Below, in pieces: positions 22,401 to 37,400 of a stretch of DNA of 64,000 nt. Below the pieces are notes generated by a model, which ran no database searches, had not been told where the DNA came from, and worked only from the letters and a program-made list of their open reading frames with translations. The translations under genes were made by a program, and so were the position numbers. The DNA comes from Serinus canaria (taxonomy: Eukaryota > Chordata > Aves > Passeriformes > Fringillidae). The stretch covers positions 3,695,072 through 3,759,071 of the forward strand of contig NC_066329.1 in NCBI RefSeq assembly GCF_022539315.1, in the 5' to 3' direction. Position 1 is the first letter of the stretch. The number at the start of each line of letters is the position of its first letter.

Positions 22401-25400
22401 TTAAATCTTGAGATACTTTGTTTTTTTAAGGGTAGATTTGCATTTGTTGAATATTCTTTGCATTGATGCTTTTAGGAGCTATGCTTGTTACTTACTGAAT
22501 GGGAAGCTGCTGAAGCTACTGAAAAGTATGTGTTTCAAGGTCCAAAATCTGTCAAGTCTGCATTCTGATACCCCATTTAAGAGCCTTCAAAATGGGAATG
22601 CCTCAATAAGACTGTACTAAATATGGGTATGATTACAGAGTCTCGTTAGTGTCCCCATTCTTTATTACTGAAGTCTTCCTTCTGCTGGTAGCCAGGGCAC
22701 TCTACATCTTAATGGCAGAATTGGTTCTTCTAATGCTTTTAATGAATTCAGAATTCTTTTAATGAATTCAGAATTTACACTAGTATTTCAGTCCGTTATT
22801 TCATCATCTTTATGTGTGTCTCAAATTTTGTAACTGGCACTTTGCCTAGATGGGTCTATATTCAGATCTGTTTATGCTGCTTGGATAGGATTTCCACAGC
22901 TTAAAAGATGCTGTTTTTTTCCCCTCAAGTTTCATGTCCATTGTTGCATAACCATGCAAATCCTACTCTTCCCTTTATTGGTAATAGGGTCCACATGCTT
23001 TCCTGTTTCTGTTACTTTTAAAAAGGCAGATAATTAACTTGGAATGTGCCAGCTCTGTCAGTATTTTGTCTGTGACTGTGTCCAAACCCATTTTTACATA
23101 AGCAGACGGAGAGGATCACAGGGGTCCTTAGCAGTATTGTTTCTGGCTGTGTGGTTACCTGTGTGCTGCTGGGGTGTCTGAGGTGGTGTGCCTGCTGCTG
23201 CTGAAGGGGGAGATGGCTTTACTTTTATCCTTTCTCCTTCTGTGTTGTCTGACTGTTTGACATAGCCCTTCCTGCTGACTGCTGTGCTCATCTCTTCCCT
23301 GACCCAAAAGAAGACAGTCAGCTTTTTTCCACTGGGTGTATATCCTGTTGGACTGGTTCACAGAGGGGTCTTGTGAGAGCCAGAGCCTGCACAAGTAAGT
23401 GGCAGCAGCACATGTCTGGAAGAGGGACTAAAACCTCTCCATTTTTGGCAGTGGTGAGCTGTTAATTTGCATTTCTGCATCTTATGAAACTGTATCCTTC
23501 ACTCCAGAGTGCTCCCTGTCCAGTGGAGCTCCTGTGCTCCTGTAAACCCTGATGTAACATGTTTTCCTTCCCTAGATGAGTTAGAATCAGCACTTTCCAA
23601 ATTATGATCTCCAAGCTGACAAGTGCTTCACAGCTGTTGTGAGGGGTCCCCTTGAGAGGTCAAATCCACGCCCTTCTCATTTCCACCTGAGGGCTCAGGA
23701 GCACAAGCACACCAGGATTGCTGCTGCCCAGAGATTTGGAGACCACTGCTGTGTGTTCACGATGTTGTGATTTGCCACTGTTGATTTCACACTAAGCTAC
23801 TGCTTAGAAGTTGCTTGGAAGAGTGATCCAGTCCCGGATCAGCATGTGTTGTAACCTCAGTGCTTTTTATGACAACTTTCAGTTGTACAAATTTCAACCA
23901 ATTATCAATGCAGGGCTTAAAAATGCCCTTGTCTACCCTCTCTGCCGTGGGCTTGTTGTAGCTGGGTGCTGCACACTCTGCATTCAAGCCTTGGGCTTTT
24001 GTTACCAGAACTGTGGTTTAAAATCCAGTGTCTTGTTTCCTGCTGGTTCTATTCCCATCCTTGGACTCTTCTGTCTAGTGGAGATCTCCTTTGGACCAGA
24101 TTTGTCAGATGTTTGTAGAAAGGCAGTGCTGTGTTTTGACCTAGTGCTTGTGGAGTAGCTGCACGCTGGTGTAGCAGGAAGGGTCTGGTTCCTCAGATAG
24201 CTGGCTTGGCTGAGCCCCTCTTCCTGTAGGAATACAAGGCAGTTGGTATTTTGTCCAGAGGCCTTGGCCCTGGAAATTTTCCTACTGAGGGATCAGTTCA
24301 GTGGCTGCTTGTTTGGTGTTCTTGAATATTTTTGTTTTGTTTTGTTTTGGCAGAGGAGGGCAGATCCTATTGGACTTCTAGAAGCTTTGAGGGAAGCCAT
24401 CAGCAAATGAAAATTCTTGTGACGTGCACGGGAAGGGTTAACTTAATATTTTGCATGTGTAAGGATAAATAAAGGACTAAAAAAGACAGTATATTGGTTA
24501 CTAGTGCTTTTGGGTTTATTAAGGTTTTTTCACATCTAGAATGTTGGCTAAAATCCAGCCCAGGTCAGTAGTGAGGTGTTAACTGCTTAGTTGTTTGTGT
24601 AAAATGTTTACACTCCCTCCAGTCTGTTCCTCCCACCAAACTGGCCAGGATGCCGTTTCATTCCTGTTTGTACAGAGCAATGTCCCTGGCTTTAGTCTGA
24701 GCCAGCTCACCTCCCTCCCAGAGACAGTTGGGTCAGCATTGGCCATTTGCTACTGCCTTTGTCTGGGACTTCCTGGAAATGCCTGAGGATGTGTTTGCTG
24801 TCAGGCAGATCAGAAATAGATCTTGCATAAGAAGAGCCACTCCAGGAGAAGACTGTGAGAGGCTGTACTTACCCTCCTTGGAGTCCAAAGCTGTTTCCAA
24901 TTTCTCAGCTGACACACAGGGAGAGAAATGGAGACTCCCTAGTTTGTGAAGATAGTTGTTCCTTGTGATCTTATGCAGGGCTAGGTGTAACTGCCTGTTG
25001 AACACCAGTCAGTTTGCTTCCAAAAGGAGAGTATTCTGACAAAAGACTTGGTGGCAGGTGGAGCTCATAGCAGACTGCAGATTCAGGCCGAGAAATTCCA
25101 ACTTAAATATTTTTAGTACAGGCCTGAGACACAGATTTGCTTTCTGTTCTGATATAATATGGACTTGCTGTCTTATGTTGGGCTGTTCAGGGCTGAATCT
25201 CAATTCTCCATTTCTGAAAGGTACATTTCTTTTGTGCTGTCAAGGAAGTGTGAATGTTAGGGTGAGGATTCTGATTTGTGAGCCTTGTTGGGATTCAGGT
25301 GCAGTGTCTGCAGACTTCGGTGCCTGCAGTTGCTGCAGGCCACAGCCAGTTCTATCAATACAAAATGGAATATGTGGAGATTTAGGTTTAGGGTGTGGAA

Positions 25401-28400
25401 CTGTGACAGCTGTGACTGAAAAGCTTCCATATGATAAGTGCTGTAACTTGTGGGTGGGAACATACTCTGAGGACAGTGGTACTGAAATCATAGCAGTCTG
25501 AATCCCTGGAGGTCAGGAGCTGGAGTACTGGGGGAGGCTGGTTACATTTTACATGTCACCTTATGATCCTCCTCTTGTGCAATCTCCAACTTCTCTGTCC
25601 AGTGAAGCAGAGCCCAGCTTTGCTCTCAGTATTGTGCAAACGTTGAGGTCAGATCAGCTTTTGCACATGCTGTGTCACAGGATGTGCCACAGCTGTTGTG
25701 TACAAACCCCTGACAAACTTTTCCTCATTCTCCTGAAGATTGTTCATGGAGTAGTGGAAGAATTTTTTTGTGCTTATGCAGCTCTGGAAATGGTTTCCTG
25801 TTATTCAGGACTCTGACAGCCCAGTGAATCTAGGTAGAAAGGAACCACACAAAGGATTATTTTCTATTTTAGCTTCACACAACCATGAATCTCCAGAGGC
25901 ATTCAGGGCTTCTGTAGCTGGATCTGGCATTCTCAGGAGCCTTTTGTAGCTGTGAAACTGAAAATATTTGTTTGTTTGGTAAGGAACGTAGAACATGCAT
26001 TTGGTTTTCAGCAGCCAGTCTTAGCATAAGGCGTTTTTTCTTGGCATGAGCTGTTTGCTGCTCACCACTATAAACACAGGGAAGTAAATATGTCTCTTTT
26101 CACTTCAGGTGTGGAGAAAACCATGCTATAAAAACAATGCTATATGTGGCAGGAAATAACCCTTCCCTCCCTTCCCACCCCCTGATCTAGCACTTCTGGA
26201 AATGAGAAATAAATGGGAGGACACACCTTGGGAGGGAGCAGCTTCTGAAAGTAGCTGTCCTCTCTGCTGTCCTTAGATCTTCAGTACCGCTGAGAGTTTG
26301 TTCTTCCTGGTTTTTCTGTTGCCATCTTTTGAATGTGATAGGCAAGGCAGTGGAGTGGACAGCTGAGGTTAATGTGAAGAACTTCAAAAGGCTACACTTG
26401 GATTTAGCAGCTTTTTGTCCAAAAACTGAAAAAAAGCCATATTCAAACCATATTTTGTTTCTCTGGAGCATTTTCCCTTCTGATAGGAGAAGGGACTTGA
26501 AGTACAAATCACTTTCAGTGTGAGGATGTTTAACACACTTGTGACATACTGAGGAATATTTATCTCTGACCATAAAAGCAGTTGTGTACCTTGTGGGACT
26601 TCCATTATCTCAGCCATCTAATGAACTGTTCTGAGACAGTGGGAAGGGGATGGAAGTTTTGATCAGGAAGCTGGAGAAAGGCAGAATAACTATGTGTATC
26701 TCTTTTGTAAGTGGTGGTTCATTTCTCTCACTTAGTTTAAGCTGGAGTCTAGTTTAGTATTCAGAGAGCCAAGTGGAAAAATTCTGATCCTCTGGGAAAA
26801 TCATTTGTGGTTCCTTCACACAGCTTGGACTGTAGGCCAGGGAGTGCTGTGGATTTGTATTGTTTCATCCAGGAAACTGTGCTGACTCAATCTTTAAGCA
26901 CTTGTGGTGTCTCTCAGCCAGCATGCTGAGTTGGTGATCCCATGCCCTGTGGAACTAGTTAAGATTAGGTTACCTCCCTGCCAGCTTGGTGATGTGAACA
27001 GAGCCAGCAGCCAAAGGATTTCCCAGCCTGTTGCATCCAAGATGTCAAGAGGTGAATCTGAGGTGCTGTGACTCCCAGGGACTGCTGGTGTCAAGCTGGA
27101 AACTGGTCAGCTGGTTCTCCTACAGTGTCCTTGTGCCCTTGAGAGCCCTGCAGCTGCTGGGCTACATAGGAACCTGCTGACTCCATGTGATGCTGCCCAG
27201 TGCTCCAGCACCCTCACCCTGCAGACAGACAGACAGACAGACAGACCACTGCAGGTCTGGGTGTCACAGAAATGCGTTCGTTTGCAAGAACGTGGTGTGT
27301 GGGCAGGAAGGTGATGATGTTAATGGTGGTGATGTTAATGGTTTTTCAGTAGACCCACACACAAATAGCCCTCCTGCCAGCCTGAGGGATCTAATGGAAG
27401 GTGTGAGCACACATGATGGCTTCTGTTGGGATTTTGTAGCATACAGAATTGGCTTATCTTCACTTTCATGGTCAGGAGTCTGTCAAAAGCTCACTCTTCA
27501 GCTCAGCAGCACAAATGAGGCATCAGTGGGTGCACAGCATGTGTAGCCCTGGGGACTGAGCCATGTCACAATCCTGGGGCTGAAAAGCCAAAATAAAATG
27601 TCAGTGTAGGCTTGGGTGAAAGCAGCAGGTAATGGTGGGAGATGTCTCCAGAATAAGGAGTGTTTCAGTTGGAGCTGTCTGGCTGCATCTTTTCAGGCTG
27701 CCTTTTCTTCTGGTTTGCATCTGAACTGCAGATGAGTTACGGGAATCTAAAAGGAGGGTAGGTGATTTCTTTCAGCTGATGGCAAGATGGGCTGGATTTA
27801 TGATTTGTGTTCTGGCCTAAGTTTTGAAGGTGAAAGTAGAACATTTCCATTTAAAGCAGAAATTTTATTCATTTACTTGAAGACCTCAATTCTGCCATTG
27901 GTCATTTGAATATATTTTTTAAAAGCTACTTAAGTCATAGAGTGATTGGAACTGTGCTTCCAAGAAACCTAACGAGTTTATCTAAAAAAACTGAAACCAA
28001 CACATCAGCAGACTTTTATTGGATTAGTAAGCTGAATTAGTTTAGAAAATGTCTGGTGATCCACAGGGCAAGTTCCAGGAACAGCCTGGGTTTGCATGCT
28101 GGGGAAGGGAGGATCCCTGGCCTTTCCCTTACACTGGCAGTGTGTGATGGTGTCAGTTCTACAGCCAGAGCACTCCAGGGTTTGCAGTTCATCCCCAAAA
28201 ATGCAATGAGTGGTTACTGATAAGCAGTTCCTGAAATTGCACCACACAGGCTGTATTTGCACACCCTTTTACAACCCCAGGCTTAGGGTGGTAGTAGTGC
28301 ATGTTAGTTGTGACCAGCTAGTTGGCCACAAGCTCTGGAATAAACTCTCCAGCTTGGGTCTCAGTGGTTGGGAAAGGAAGCCACAGTCATTGCTGCAGCT

Positions 28401-31400
28401 GTTCATGCAGACCACATCTCACACTGCAGTGTCTTGTCTTTGTTTAGACATTTGCTGATAGTGGTCAGAGCTGGGTGCATGTGCTGCTGTACTGGGCAGG
28501 GCTCACTGGTTTGGCTGTCAGTACTCCACTTCTGGCACAGAAAGGATTCAGGGTGGCTGCCATCACCTGATTCCAGCAGCAGTTCTGGCTGTCACAGGAT
28601 GAATCCTTGCTCAGTTTGTCTCTGCAGCCTGGGCTAGCCAGGCATAACTGCAGCTGGGAGGTTGCCTTTGCTTTTTGGGAGCACCCACACAAGTTTGGGA
28701 ATCAGTGCTACAAATGAAAGTTTTGCTAATTTTAAGGGGCAATTTTGGTCTGAAAGCAGGGAGAAGCTTCAAAATTTTAATGTCTGTTGTCTTTACCATA
28801 ATTTACCATGCCACATATTGATATTAGTTTGGACATTTGTTTTGTTAAGCAGTGTCACAAGATATGACTTGCTTGATAGTGAGAGAGCAAGAGGCTTTAA
28901 ACATTAGTACTTTAAAGAGAGAGCTGAGTGATTTTACTGACCACGCAATCTGAACTTTCCCTAGGCAGGTCTGGGCAATGTGAAGTAAAAATCCCAGTGG
29001 CTGATACTCCAGCAGTTGTTAGGTCTGGAAAATGACTTAACCTTTTGTGGCTTGAATTTTTGTGTATCTTAAATAACAATCTGCCCCCGCTTCACAAGAA
29101 AGCTGAGCACTTTTATGTGTCCTGTGTTCCAACTACCTTCTTGACATATTGATTAAATTTTGGAAAACTTTTAGATGTCATCTCAAAATGTCTTAGACAG
29201 TAAGCCAAACTATTTTACATGCTTTCTATGTATGTGAGCTGGAGAATTTGAGGATTTTAAGAGCATATAGTTGCACTTTGGGTTTTTAAGGTCACATTTT
29301 GAATGTTGTCTTTGTATTTTATTGCTTTTGTAGTTTCTGATATTTTTACATTTAAAAGCATTGATTGGAGCTTGTTAATAAATGTCTTTTACGTGGAAGT
29401 CAATGTCTGCCTTTACCTGTTCATGATTTTCCTATTTCTGATAAGGCTCTTCCATTTCCCTGCGAAAAATCAAGATGGAAATTCCTGTCATCAGTGTTTG
29501 GGGCTTCCCACACCTTCTGCAGTCAAACTCCAGGGCAGTGAGAAGTCCTAGCAAGGCTCCAACAAGTCTTCTTGATGCAGATCTTGTAGAGCACTACAAA
29601 TATTTCCTTTGAAAGGCTATTTAATAGGATAAATATACCCAGGCTCCCCATTCCTCTGCAGTTACTCATAACATAAAACTGTCATGCCAGGGATTGTGTT
29701 GCTGCCTTGAGCTGTCTCCCTCTATGTGAGCTGGAGCTGCACTTACTCCTGGAGGTGGTGGGGAGAAGACTTATTTGAACCTAATGAGATTTTTAAGGTT
29801 TGCATTCAGGGGTTTTTCAAAGAGGTGTCTCAGATGAGACTGCAAGCTCAAACTGCAGTTCTGGAGATGCAATTCCCTTCCCCTCACTCTCTCAGGGGAC
29901 AGCAAAAATCAAGGATTTGAATTCATCTTGCAGGTATTAAGAAAAAAGGGCTGGAGGATGGTGTGTGATTCTGCCAGTGAGAGGTCTGCAGTTTGTCTGA
30001 TGCCAAGTGAGACATGATTAGCATATAAAGTCCATCTCTCATCTCATTGAGAGCTCCCCTTAGGGGCATCTTCATTTTTATTTCTATTTGCCAGTCCTCC
30101 AGGAATCTTCTGCTGCCTAAACCAGGAAAACTTGCATCACTTCTACTTATTTGGGTAAATAGAGGCAGGGGGTAAAATAGGGGAGGTGCAGAAACCTGTT
30201 GTGTGCAGCTGCAGCAGAGGAATTTCTGTAGTTGGTGCTCAGACATCTCATCCTGATTTTCCCCGTGTGCTGTGTCTGGGCTGTCAGGGACATGTGGCAC
30301 CAGAGATGCTGGGGGAGACGGGACTCTGTGGCTGAAAGCATTTGCTGTGTGCTGGCTGGGTGAGGAATCCTGTCTCCAGTGCTACTCACTTTCCAGATGT
30401 CTCATGCAAGAAGCAGAGCTACAGGCAGTGTGTGGTTTGATATATGTGCAGATGTGGCTTTCAGCTGTTGAAAATGAAAGGCTGATATCTGAGGCATTTG
30501 AAGTGTCTTGCTTCAGTTATGCTTCCATTTCCTCCCCAGCAGTAGATGAGATGTGGAAGAAAATTGACCACCATCCTTTTGATCTACTCACTGTCTTGAT
30601 AATGCTGTGATTTGCTGTGTCAGCATGGTTTAATAATCCTCAGTTGTTGAGAGAGATGAACTGCATATGGAAATCCTTTCTTCAGAGGAAAGCAAATTTA
30701 GATTTCTCTAAATTGCCTCACTTAAAAAAAAAAAGAAAAAAATAAATTATAAACTGCTTATGAATAGTAGGAAATAATTTACTGCTTGAGGAAGAATTAG
30801 CATTGAAAAGCTGCTTAATGTCAGTTGGCAAATGTGAATTTGTCAATGCCTTGTCGTGTAGGTTTTTTCAGAATTAGTCCATGATGTGTTCTGCTTCACT
30901 GTGTCACCTTAATCCAAGAGCATTTTCGAGATGCACAGGAAAGGGGAAGTGCACAAAGAATGCTTTGATATGCATGTGAAGATACATCTAAATATATAAA
31001 AATATATATTTATCTTTTTAGTAACTTCAGTTTACCTATTTAAAGGGGCTGAGTCCAGCTCAAATTCCTAGAAAGGGGTGTTGATGTGTGCGTCAGTACA
31101 AAGGGGCCCCGGTGTGACCCATTGCTGTTGCAGACTGTAGAGCAGTGCTGTGCTCCCTGGGCTGGTGTTACTGCTCTGTGTCAGACAGACCTGGGCTGTG
31201 GGAAGCTGAAGAATGTGCCCCTGGCTGCTCAGAGGCTGGTGTGCTGCAGGATGCTGCATCTGCAGGCCAGCGAGTGCTGACATGCAGCGATGCCGAAGGA
31301 GCCTGCCCTGGAGCCCCTGGAATGCCTGAGCTCTTCTGGGCCCACGGAGCTGTGGGCTCAGGAGATAGCACAGGAATGTGCACTGTAGAACTTGATCTTT

Positions 31401-34400
31401 TCAGTGCAGCTTGACCTGGTAAATGGGGCTCAGCCTAAGGATTTGTCCTTCTCTTCTACCTTGCTGCTTTGGTGGTAGAAGGGATGTTTTGTGAGTGGTT
31501 CAATGCACTGGACATCAGCGTGAGAGTTCTTGTCCTGAGCTGTTGAAATGACCAGCAGAGCTTTGCTTTTGCTGGGAACTGCCTTGAAGCAAAGCAGTTG
31601 GTATTAAAGGGCGGCTTGTACATAACTAACTGATGTGCAGAGAGGTGTGGGGGATTTGTAGACCAGAATACCAGGGACCTCTTAATAATGATCTTGGCAA
31701 AAGTGAGGAAAGGGAGTGAGGACCAAACTAATGTCCCTGGACCTCCAGGTGTCTTATAGTGCTTTTTAGTGGTAAAAGTGTCCACTGTGGCATCATTCTT
31801 TAACTGTCCCTCCTCCACAGGAAAATCTTTGTAGAAAACCCACCTGAATTCAAACAGCAGTCCTCCCATAGTAGGGAGGATGTGGTTTGAGTAGCGCTCA
31901 GGGCTAAATGTGATTTCAATTGATTGTGTAATTTTTGGGTTGTCCAGTGGAGGGGAGGAAGTCTCTGTCTTCTGTTTCATGTTTTTACACAGCTTTACCT
32001 GGTGGTTGGCCAGGTTACCTGAGCCTGTGGAGGACCAGCTGTGCTCATGCTGAGGTGCTCTGTGCTGCTGTGCACAGGGAGTTAGGGTTTTCTTGGCTGT
32101 GTAACTTCTCCAGAGTAGCCATGATAAGCAGGAGTGTCCAGGTTGGTGGTGTTCCAGCAGGTGTCCCTTTTGCACTCTCCTGAGAAGCACTCTGTGAATG
32201 GAGTGGAAAATACAGATTCCTGTATGCACAGCCCATAGATAGCTGACCCCTATGGAGTTTTTGGAAACTGGAATGATTCTGCTCCGTGCACATGTCTCTG
32301 AGTTGACATTTCGTCTGTAGTCATGAGAGTGGAGAGAGGGGTGATCCTGGGGAGGAGCAATGGTTTGAAGGTCCGTTTTATTTCTGGTTTACTTTACTAC
32401 TACAAAATGGTTAAATGTGTTCTCTTGAGATAACTAAATGTATGGTCTTCATCCTTGGGAGGTTCTGCCTCCTAGAGCTGTGTCTGTGGTGTTCCAGAGA
32501 GTATTTGGAGCAGCGGTGAGGCTGTGGTGAGGTCAGTGCGTGTGGTTGTTTCCGGAGCACTGGGCGGTAGCTGCTCTGGAGATGCGCGTCTCTGTGGGGA
32601 GGTGCGGCACACGTGGCACCGCCGGGAGTCTGTGTGTGCCTGAAACAGGGACAGGCTCCCGGCTCTGGCGGGGCTGAAAGGTGAGGTGAAGGCACTGCCA
32701 GGCTGGGCACTGCCGTGCGTTTCGTCGCTGTCTCTGTGAGGGTGTTGGTGGTGCCCTCTGATGGATGGTGCCGGTGGGCACTGGTCCGAGTCACTGCCTT
32801 GCGCTGTCCCAGTCAGCTGCTTCCTACAGACTGTGGGGGCCAACCGGCTGATTCACAGGTCCTGCAGCACTGTCCCTCCGGAGTCACCTTGGGCAAGAAC
32901 ACTTCATTACCCAGTAAATCGATCGAGACTTTAATATTTCTATTTAAGCATTTAATATTCCATTTAAGGAGCAGTCACTTGTGAACTCAGTGCTGTGACA
33001 AGAGGGGCAGCACAAGGCACAGCATCCCTGTCACAGTTCATCAGGTTGCAGATGCTGGTCCCTTTTGCAAAAGAGAGAGTGATGCATCTTTTTCTATAAA
33101 TAAATCTCCATTCTTTCCCCTCATCTCTTATCGTCTTCTGGTAGTTGTACAAATCCTAAATGAAAGCACGGTGCTTTGGGACCTCTTGGGATGAGGTGCT
33201 TAATGGAAAACAAAATTATAATCCCTTTGGTTAATTTTTTGGTTGGGTTTTGAATAATAGCCTCAAGTCACGCTCTGGAACTCCTTGGGCTGACCTCCAG
33301 GGGAGCGACCTGCAGCCCGTGCCAGTGGGCTGGGGAGTCGCTTCCCTCTGGCAGGGTGATGTCCGTAGGGTGGGACGGTGCCACTGCCCCTCTCACCCTG
33401 CCCTCGCCGGGGAGGTTCTGCTGCTGCTGCTGGGCCCTTTAAACGGGCGCAATTTCCCATTTCAGCAGAGTTTCAGGGAGCTGTGGTTGCAGATGAGATT
33501 GAATCCAGGAACAGCGACGGGGAGGGACGCGAATGGGGAAGACCTTCCCTCTGTCACGGCTGTGAGCTTGGGGCGCTGGGGCGCAGTGGAGGGAGGACAG
33601 GGCATTGCAAGACTTGGGGGCGAGCAAGCACTGGGAGAAGTCCTTTTGCATCGGGAAACCGGCCTGTGAGCACCTTTCGTGTCCCCCCGGCTTGGGGTGG
33701 TGCCTTCGTGCAGCAGCTTCGGTATCGATATCGGTTGTAAAGTTGGAGTTTAGTTTGAGTAACCGAGTAATTCCTCTCCGGCCTTTTCTCCTCCCTCCGC
33801 TTTCCGTTCCTCGGCTTTGCCTTGTTTGCTCAAGTCAGGAAAGGGGAGGGCATGGGGGCGGTTAATCATTAATCTTAACTCCTTCACAGCCGTGGGGCTC
33901 AGTGCCCCTGGTAATTCCAGAGCTCCCTTCTTCCGCAGACCTGTGAAAGTAAACGGGTGCGTGTAGCCGAGCTCACTGTGTGCCATCAGCAAAAGGCAGT
34001 GGGTGTCTGTCCTGTGGGTCATCAGCGCTGAGAGGAGCCGAGCCGGGGAGTGTCTGTGGCGAGATGGTTACGGCTGCCGGTCCTGCGCTGAGGGCTGGAG
34101 GTGGAGGGTGGAAAAATGGTTTGCGTCCCCTCTGCAGGGCCGGAGGAGCCCAACACCCTCACGGGATTTTCACTTCCTGGTGGAGTTTGAATTGCCTTTG
34201 TCATTGGAGGGGAGAAGCAAAAACCACTCCTTCTCGGCAAGCCCTTCTCTGGGAGGTAGTGTGCCTGAAACCTCCAGTCATAGGACCTGCCTGACTGTAG
34301 GAATTGCGGTTCGTCGGCAGTTCCCTTGAGGTATGTGCCTTTCACTCTGCAATCCACCAGCTGTTCTTTTGCTGGAAAAGAAAATTCAGTTCATTTTTCC

Positions 34401-37400
34401 CCAGCTGCGGAATACTTGTCTCCCTTCAGAGAATCTGCTTCTGGGATATTTTGGTCCCTTTAGGAAGATAGATCCTGTAACTTTAATGGTTCAGAGCATC
34501 TTTTTAACTAAATGAAAGGTTTATAGAAATAATTTAACACAGCATTTAATTTGCTAATGGCTGTTTTCTGCTCTCTGAGTGCAGGACTGCTTATATTTTC
34601 TTTTGTGATGCTTTGGTTTTTTGAAAAGAGTGAATGTAAAAGCAGCACCTTCCTCATCTTGTAATGCAATGATACTGTCCTCTTCCATTACATTTTCCTG
34701 AAGGCTTGCTAAGTGCATTGGCTGCTGTGGAGTGCTGTGCTCAGGAAGTGGCTCAGGGCTGGCAGGTGCTGCCCGGGGAGCTGTGGGCAGCCATTAGTGT
34801 GAGCAGTTGCTCGGTTCTATTCTGGTGCCACCAGCTCCTTGTGACCTGGTGGAGGACACTGCAGGGTGGCCACACTCGGGCTGAGCCCCTGTGCCCCAAA
34901 TCTGAGTGTCAAGTACCTGCTGTGTGCAGGAGAAGGGGTCTGCTGAGTCTCTCTGAGGACAGCTGGGTCTGTGCAGGGGGAAGGGAGATCCAGGGGGGTT
35001 CACAGAGTGTCCCCTCCCAGTTCTGCTGAAGTGCCTTCCTGTTTTCTGGCTGAATTCCACATCTCCAAAGTGTCCTGGTGCTGTTACATGGAGAGTGCTG
35101 ATGTCTCCAGTGAACTGACTCCTCTCTAACAGCCTTGCAGAGGTGTGCACTGGTGCTGCTGCCCCAGTGGAAAGCTGGGCATGTGGCCAGGGAGGCTTTC
35201 TTTGGAAAGTGAGCGCAGCACAGACCTGCAGGCGCTCACTGGAGTTTCCCCCACAGGAACTGCAATGGGCTCTGCAGGGTGGGCATACGGCCTGGAAGGT
35301 CCAGCAGGTCAGGATTTGCCTTTGAGTCACCCCAGAGGAGTGCAGGGTTGGGGATGGGCAGAGGATACATTTGCAGAGAGAAATCCAGAAGGCTGGGAAT
35401 GCCATGTTATGCCTGATCTCTGGTGGGACTGTGAGATTTTTGAGTAGTGCTGTGTGATGTGAGTCCTCTGCCTGGCATGAGTGACTGTTTCTACCTGGTG
35501 GAGGTTTTCCTTCTCTTGAGGAATTTGTGAGCAGTCTCCACCCATCTAGTTAAGAATTGTTTCCAGAAGAAATGGCGTTTACCTGGCAGCCTCTGGAAAC
35601 TTGTTAACTGTTTGTATGATGTACTGAGAGGATTTTTGTCAGGAGAACTAAAATACATCCTTCTGCTACCCTGATGGACTGCATTTCATGCTTCTTCCAC
35701 TACCTTTGACTCTGGAGAAAACACCTCCTGAGATCTTGTTTCCTGCAGAAAGCAGTGCCTGCGGCCACAGTAAATGGCTCTGTGATGATGTGGGGCCTGT
35801 AATTAGTCTGTGTCAATATCCTGTTGGAGTAGATCTCTGGACAGGCTTGCCTAGGTTGCATTTCTGCAGGGTACAGTGAGACTATGGGCTCCTGTTGTTG
35901 GGTGTTTTTCCAGTTAAGGCAAAAATCTGAGACTGACACAGCTTTTCTGGCTGCTTTGCTACATCTTGGTGTTTTCTTTGTAGTAGAAGTTTGATTAACT
36001 AGTTCATTCCTGAGCAGCAGTAGTGTTTTTCAAGACATTTGGTAGATTACCTAAGATGAAAAGTCCTCCCAAAAAACTTCTGACACAGATACATTAAATG
36101 AGAAGAAAGAGGCAAAGCTCTAGTCCAGGCTTTTACCATTTTGTTGGGTTTTTTTTACTTTCCTGCAGACGCCTTACTGGCAGACCTGGAATCAACCACC
36201 TCACATATCTCCAAGCGACCAGTATTTCTCACGGAGGAAACTCCTTACTCCTACCCAACTGGAAACCACACGTACCAGGAGATTGCTGTGCCCCCGCCGG
36301 TGCCCCCGCCGCCTTCCAACGATGCCCTCAATGGCACCGTGATCGACCCCTTAGAGCAGTGGCAGCCCAGCACACCCAGATACGGCCACCAGCAGGTGAG
36401 TGGGTGTGTGCTTGTTTGTAAGGGCAGGAGCTCTCAGCAAAGTAAGGAGGAGGAAATAGGGAGCAGTGAAGATGAATTTGGCTATGGAGCAGGGAAAGGG
36501 GGGGAGCTGGGAGTTTTTATTAGAATTAACTGGTTGGAGCAAATGGCAGAAAAGAATTTGAAAGCCATCGTCATTGTGCTGACAAAATGGTGGTGTGATG
36601 AGATTAGTGTTAGTCATCTGTCTTGAGCCTGTGGAAGGCAGACTGGGGGTTTCCAGCCCAAAGCTGTGACTCATAGGCAGGTCTGAAGTAAGGACAAAAC
36701 TGTTCCTGGGGTAGCTCATCTGATCGAGACTGGCTTGACTGAAGAGCAGATAATTTTTTTTGTTCTGCCTTGTCAATGCACGGGTTTGTAATGCAGCAGT
36801 GTACATATTTGTTTTGTATTCTCTGTTTCCAATGCAAATCTTGTTTCCACAGCCTCAGTCCCAGTCTCCTATATACAGCTCTAGTGCCAAAAGCTCCAGT
36901 GTCTCTGTTCCTAGAGACGGGCTCAACTCTCCTACTCCCCGTGCCAGTGAAGAGGAGCACGTCTACAGGTATCCTGTCCCTTTGAAGAGATAAGCCTGAC
37001 TCACAACTTGAGCTTGCTGAGGGTCAAGCTGCCTTTTATACAAACACTGCACTGTGTGTGTGTTACATTGCTTTGATTGCCTCTTTTGTAACATGCCACT
37101 GTAACTTTCATACTCACTTCAAACTTTGACCTGACCCGTGGGCTTGCTCAGCTGCAGGAGGTTAAGGATCCATCAGACACAGCAGGATCTGGATTGTGTT
37201 GTGAAGGATATGATCCAGACACAAGTGACAAATCCACCCCCCTGCTAAGGAGCACAAAAGTTCTTAAGGAGGTGGATGGCCTTAGGGTTATTTTTCTCTG
37301 GGACCTCAGTACTTGTGGCCTGGAGTGTTGTGTAGGGACTTGAGTTTTCAGGAAAATTTAAGCTTCTTGAAACTTCCATCTCAGTAGGTGATTGATCGAT

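Larger units (their letters stand above)
12236..36168 (+). other. PXN intron 1 (24 kb)
   Basis: The intron separates the 13-nt coding exon 1 from exon 2. No exon, tRNA or recognised ncRNA stands out. It holds simple repeats (listed separately), a palindrome at 12735, a probable MIR piece at 17530, a 20-bp tandem duplication at 22736, a moderately GC-rich block at 33250-34330, and a 257-codon minus-strand open frame at 31456-32229 that I cannot identify. Long recognisable transposons appear to be absent. Confidence 0.6.

Noticed and set aside
36610..36960. Antisense frames opposite PXN exon 3
   Set aside because: Mirror images of the real paxillin exon; the splice sites fit only the plus strand.
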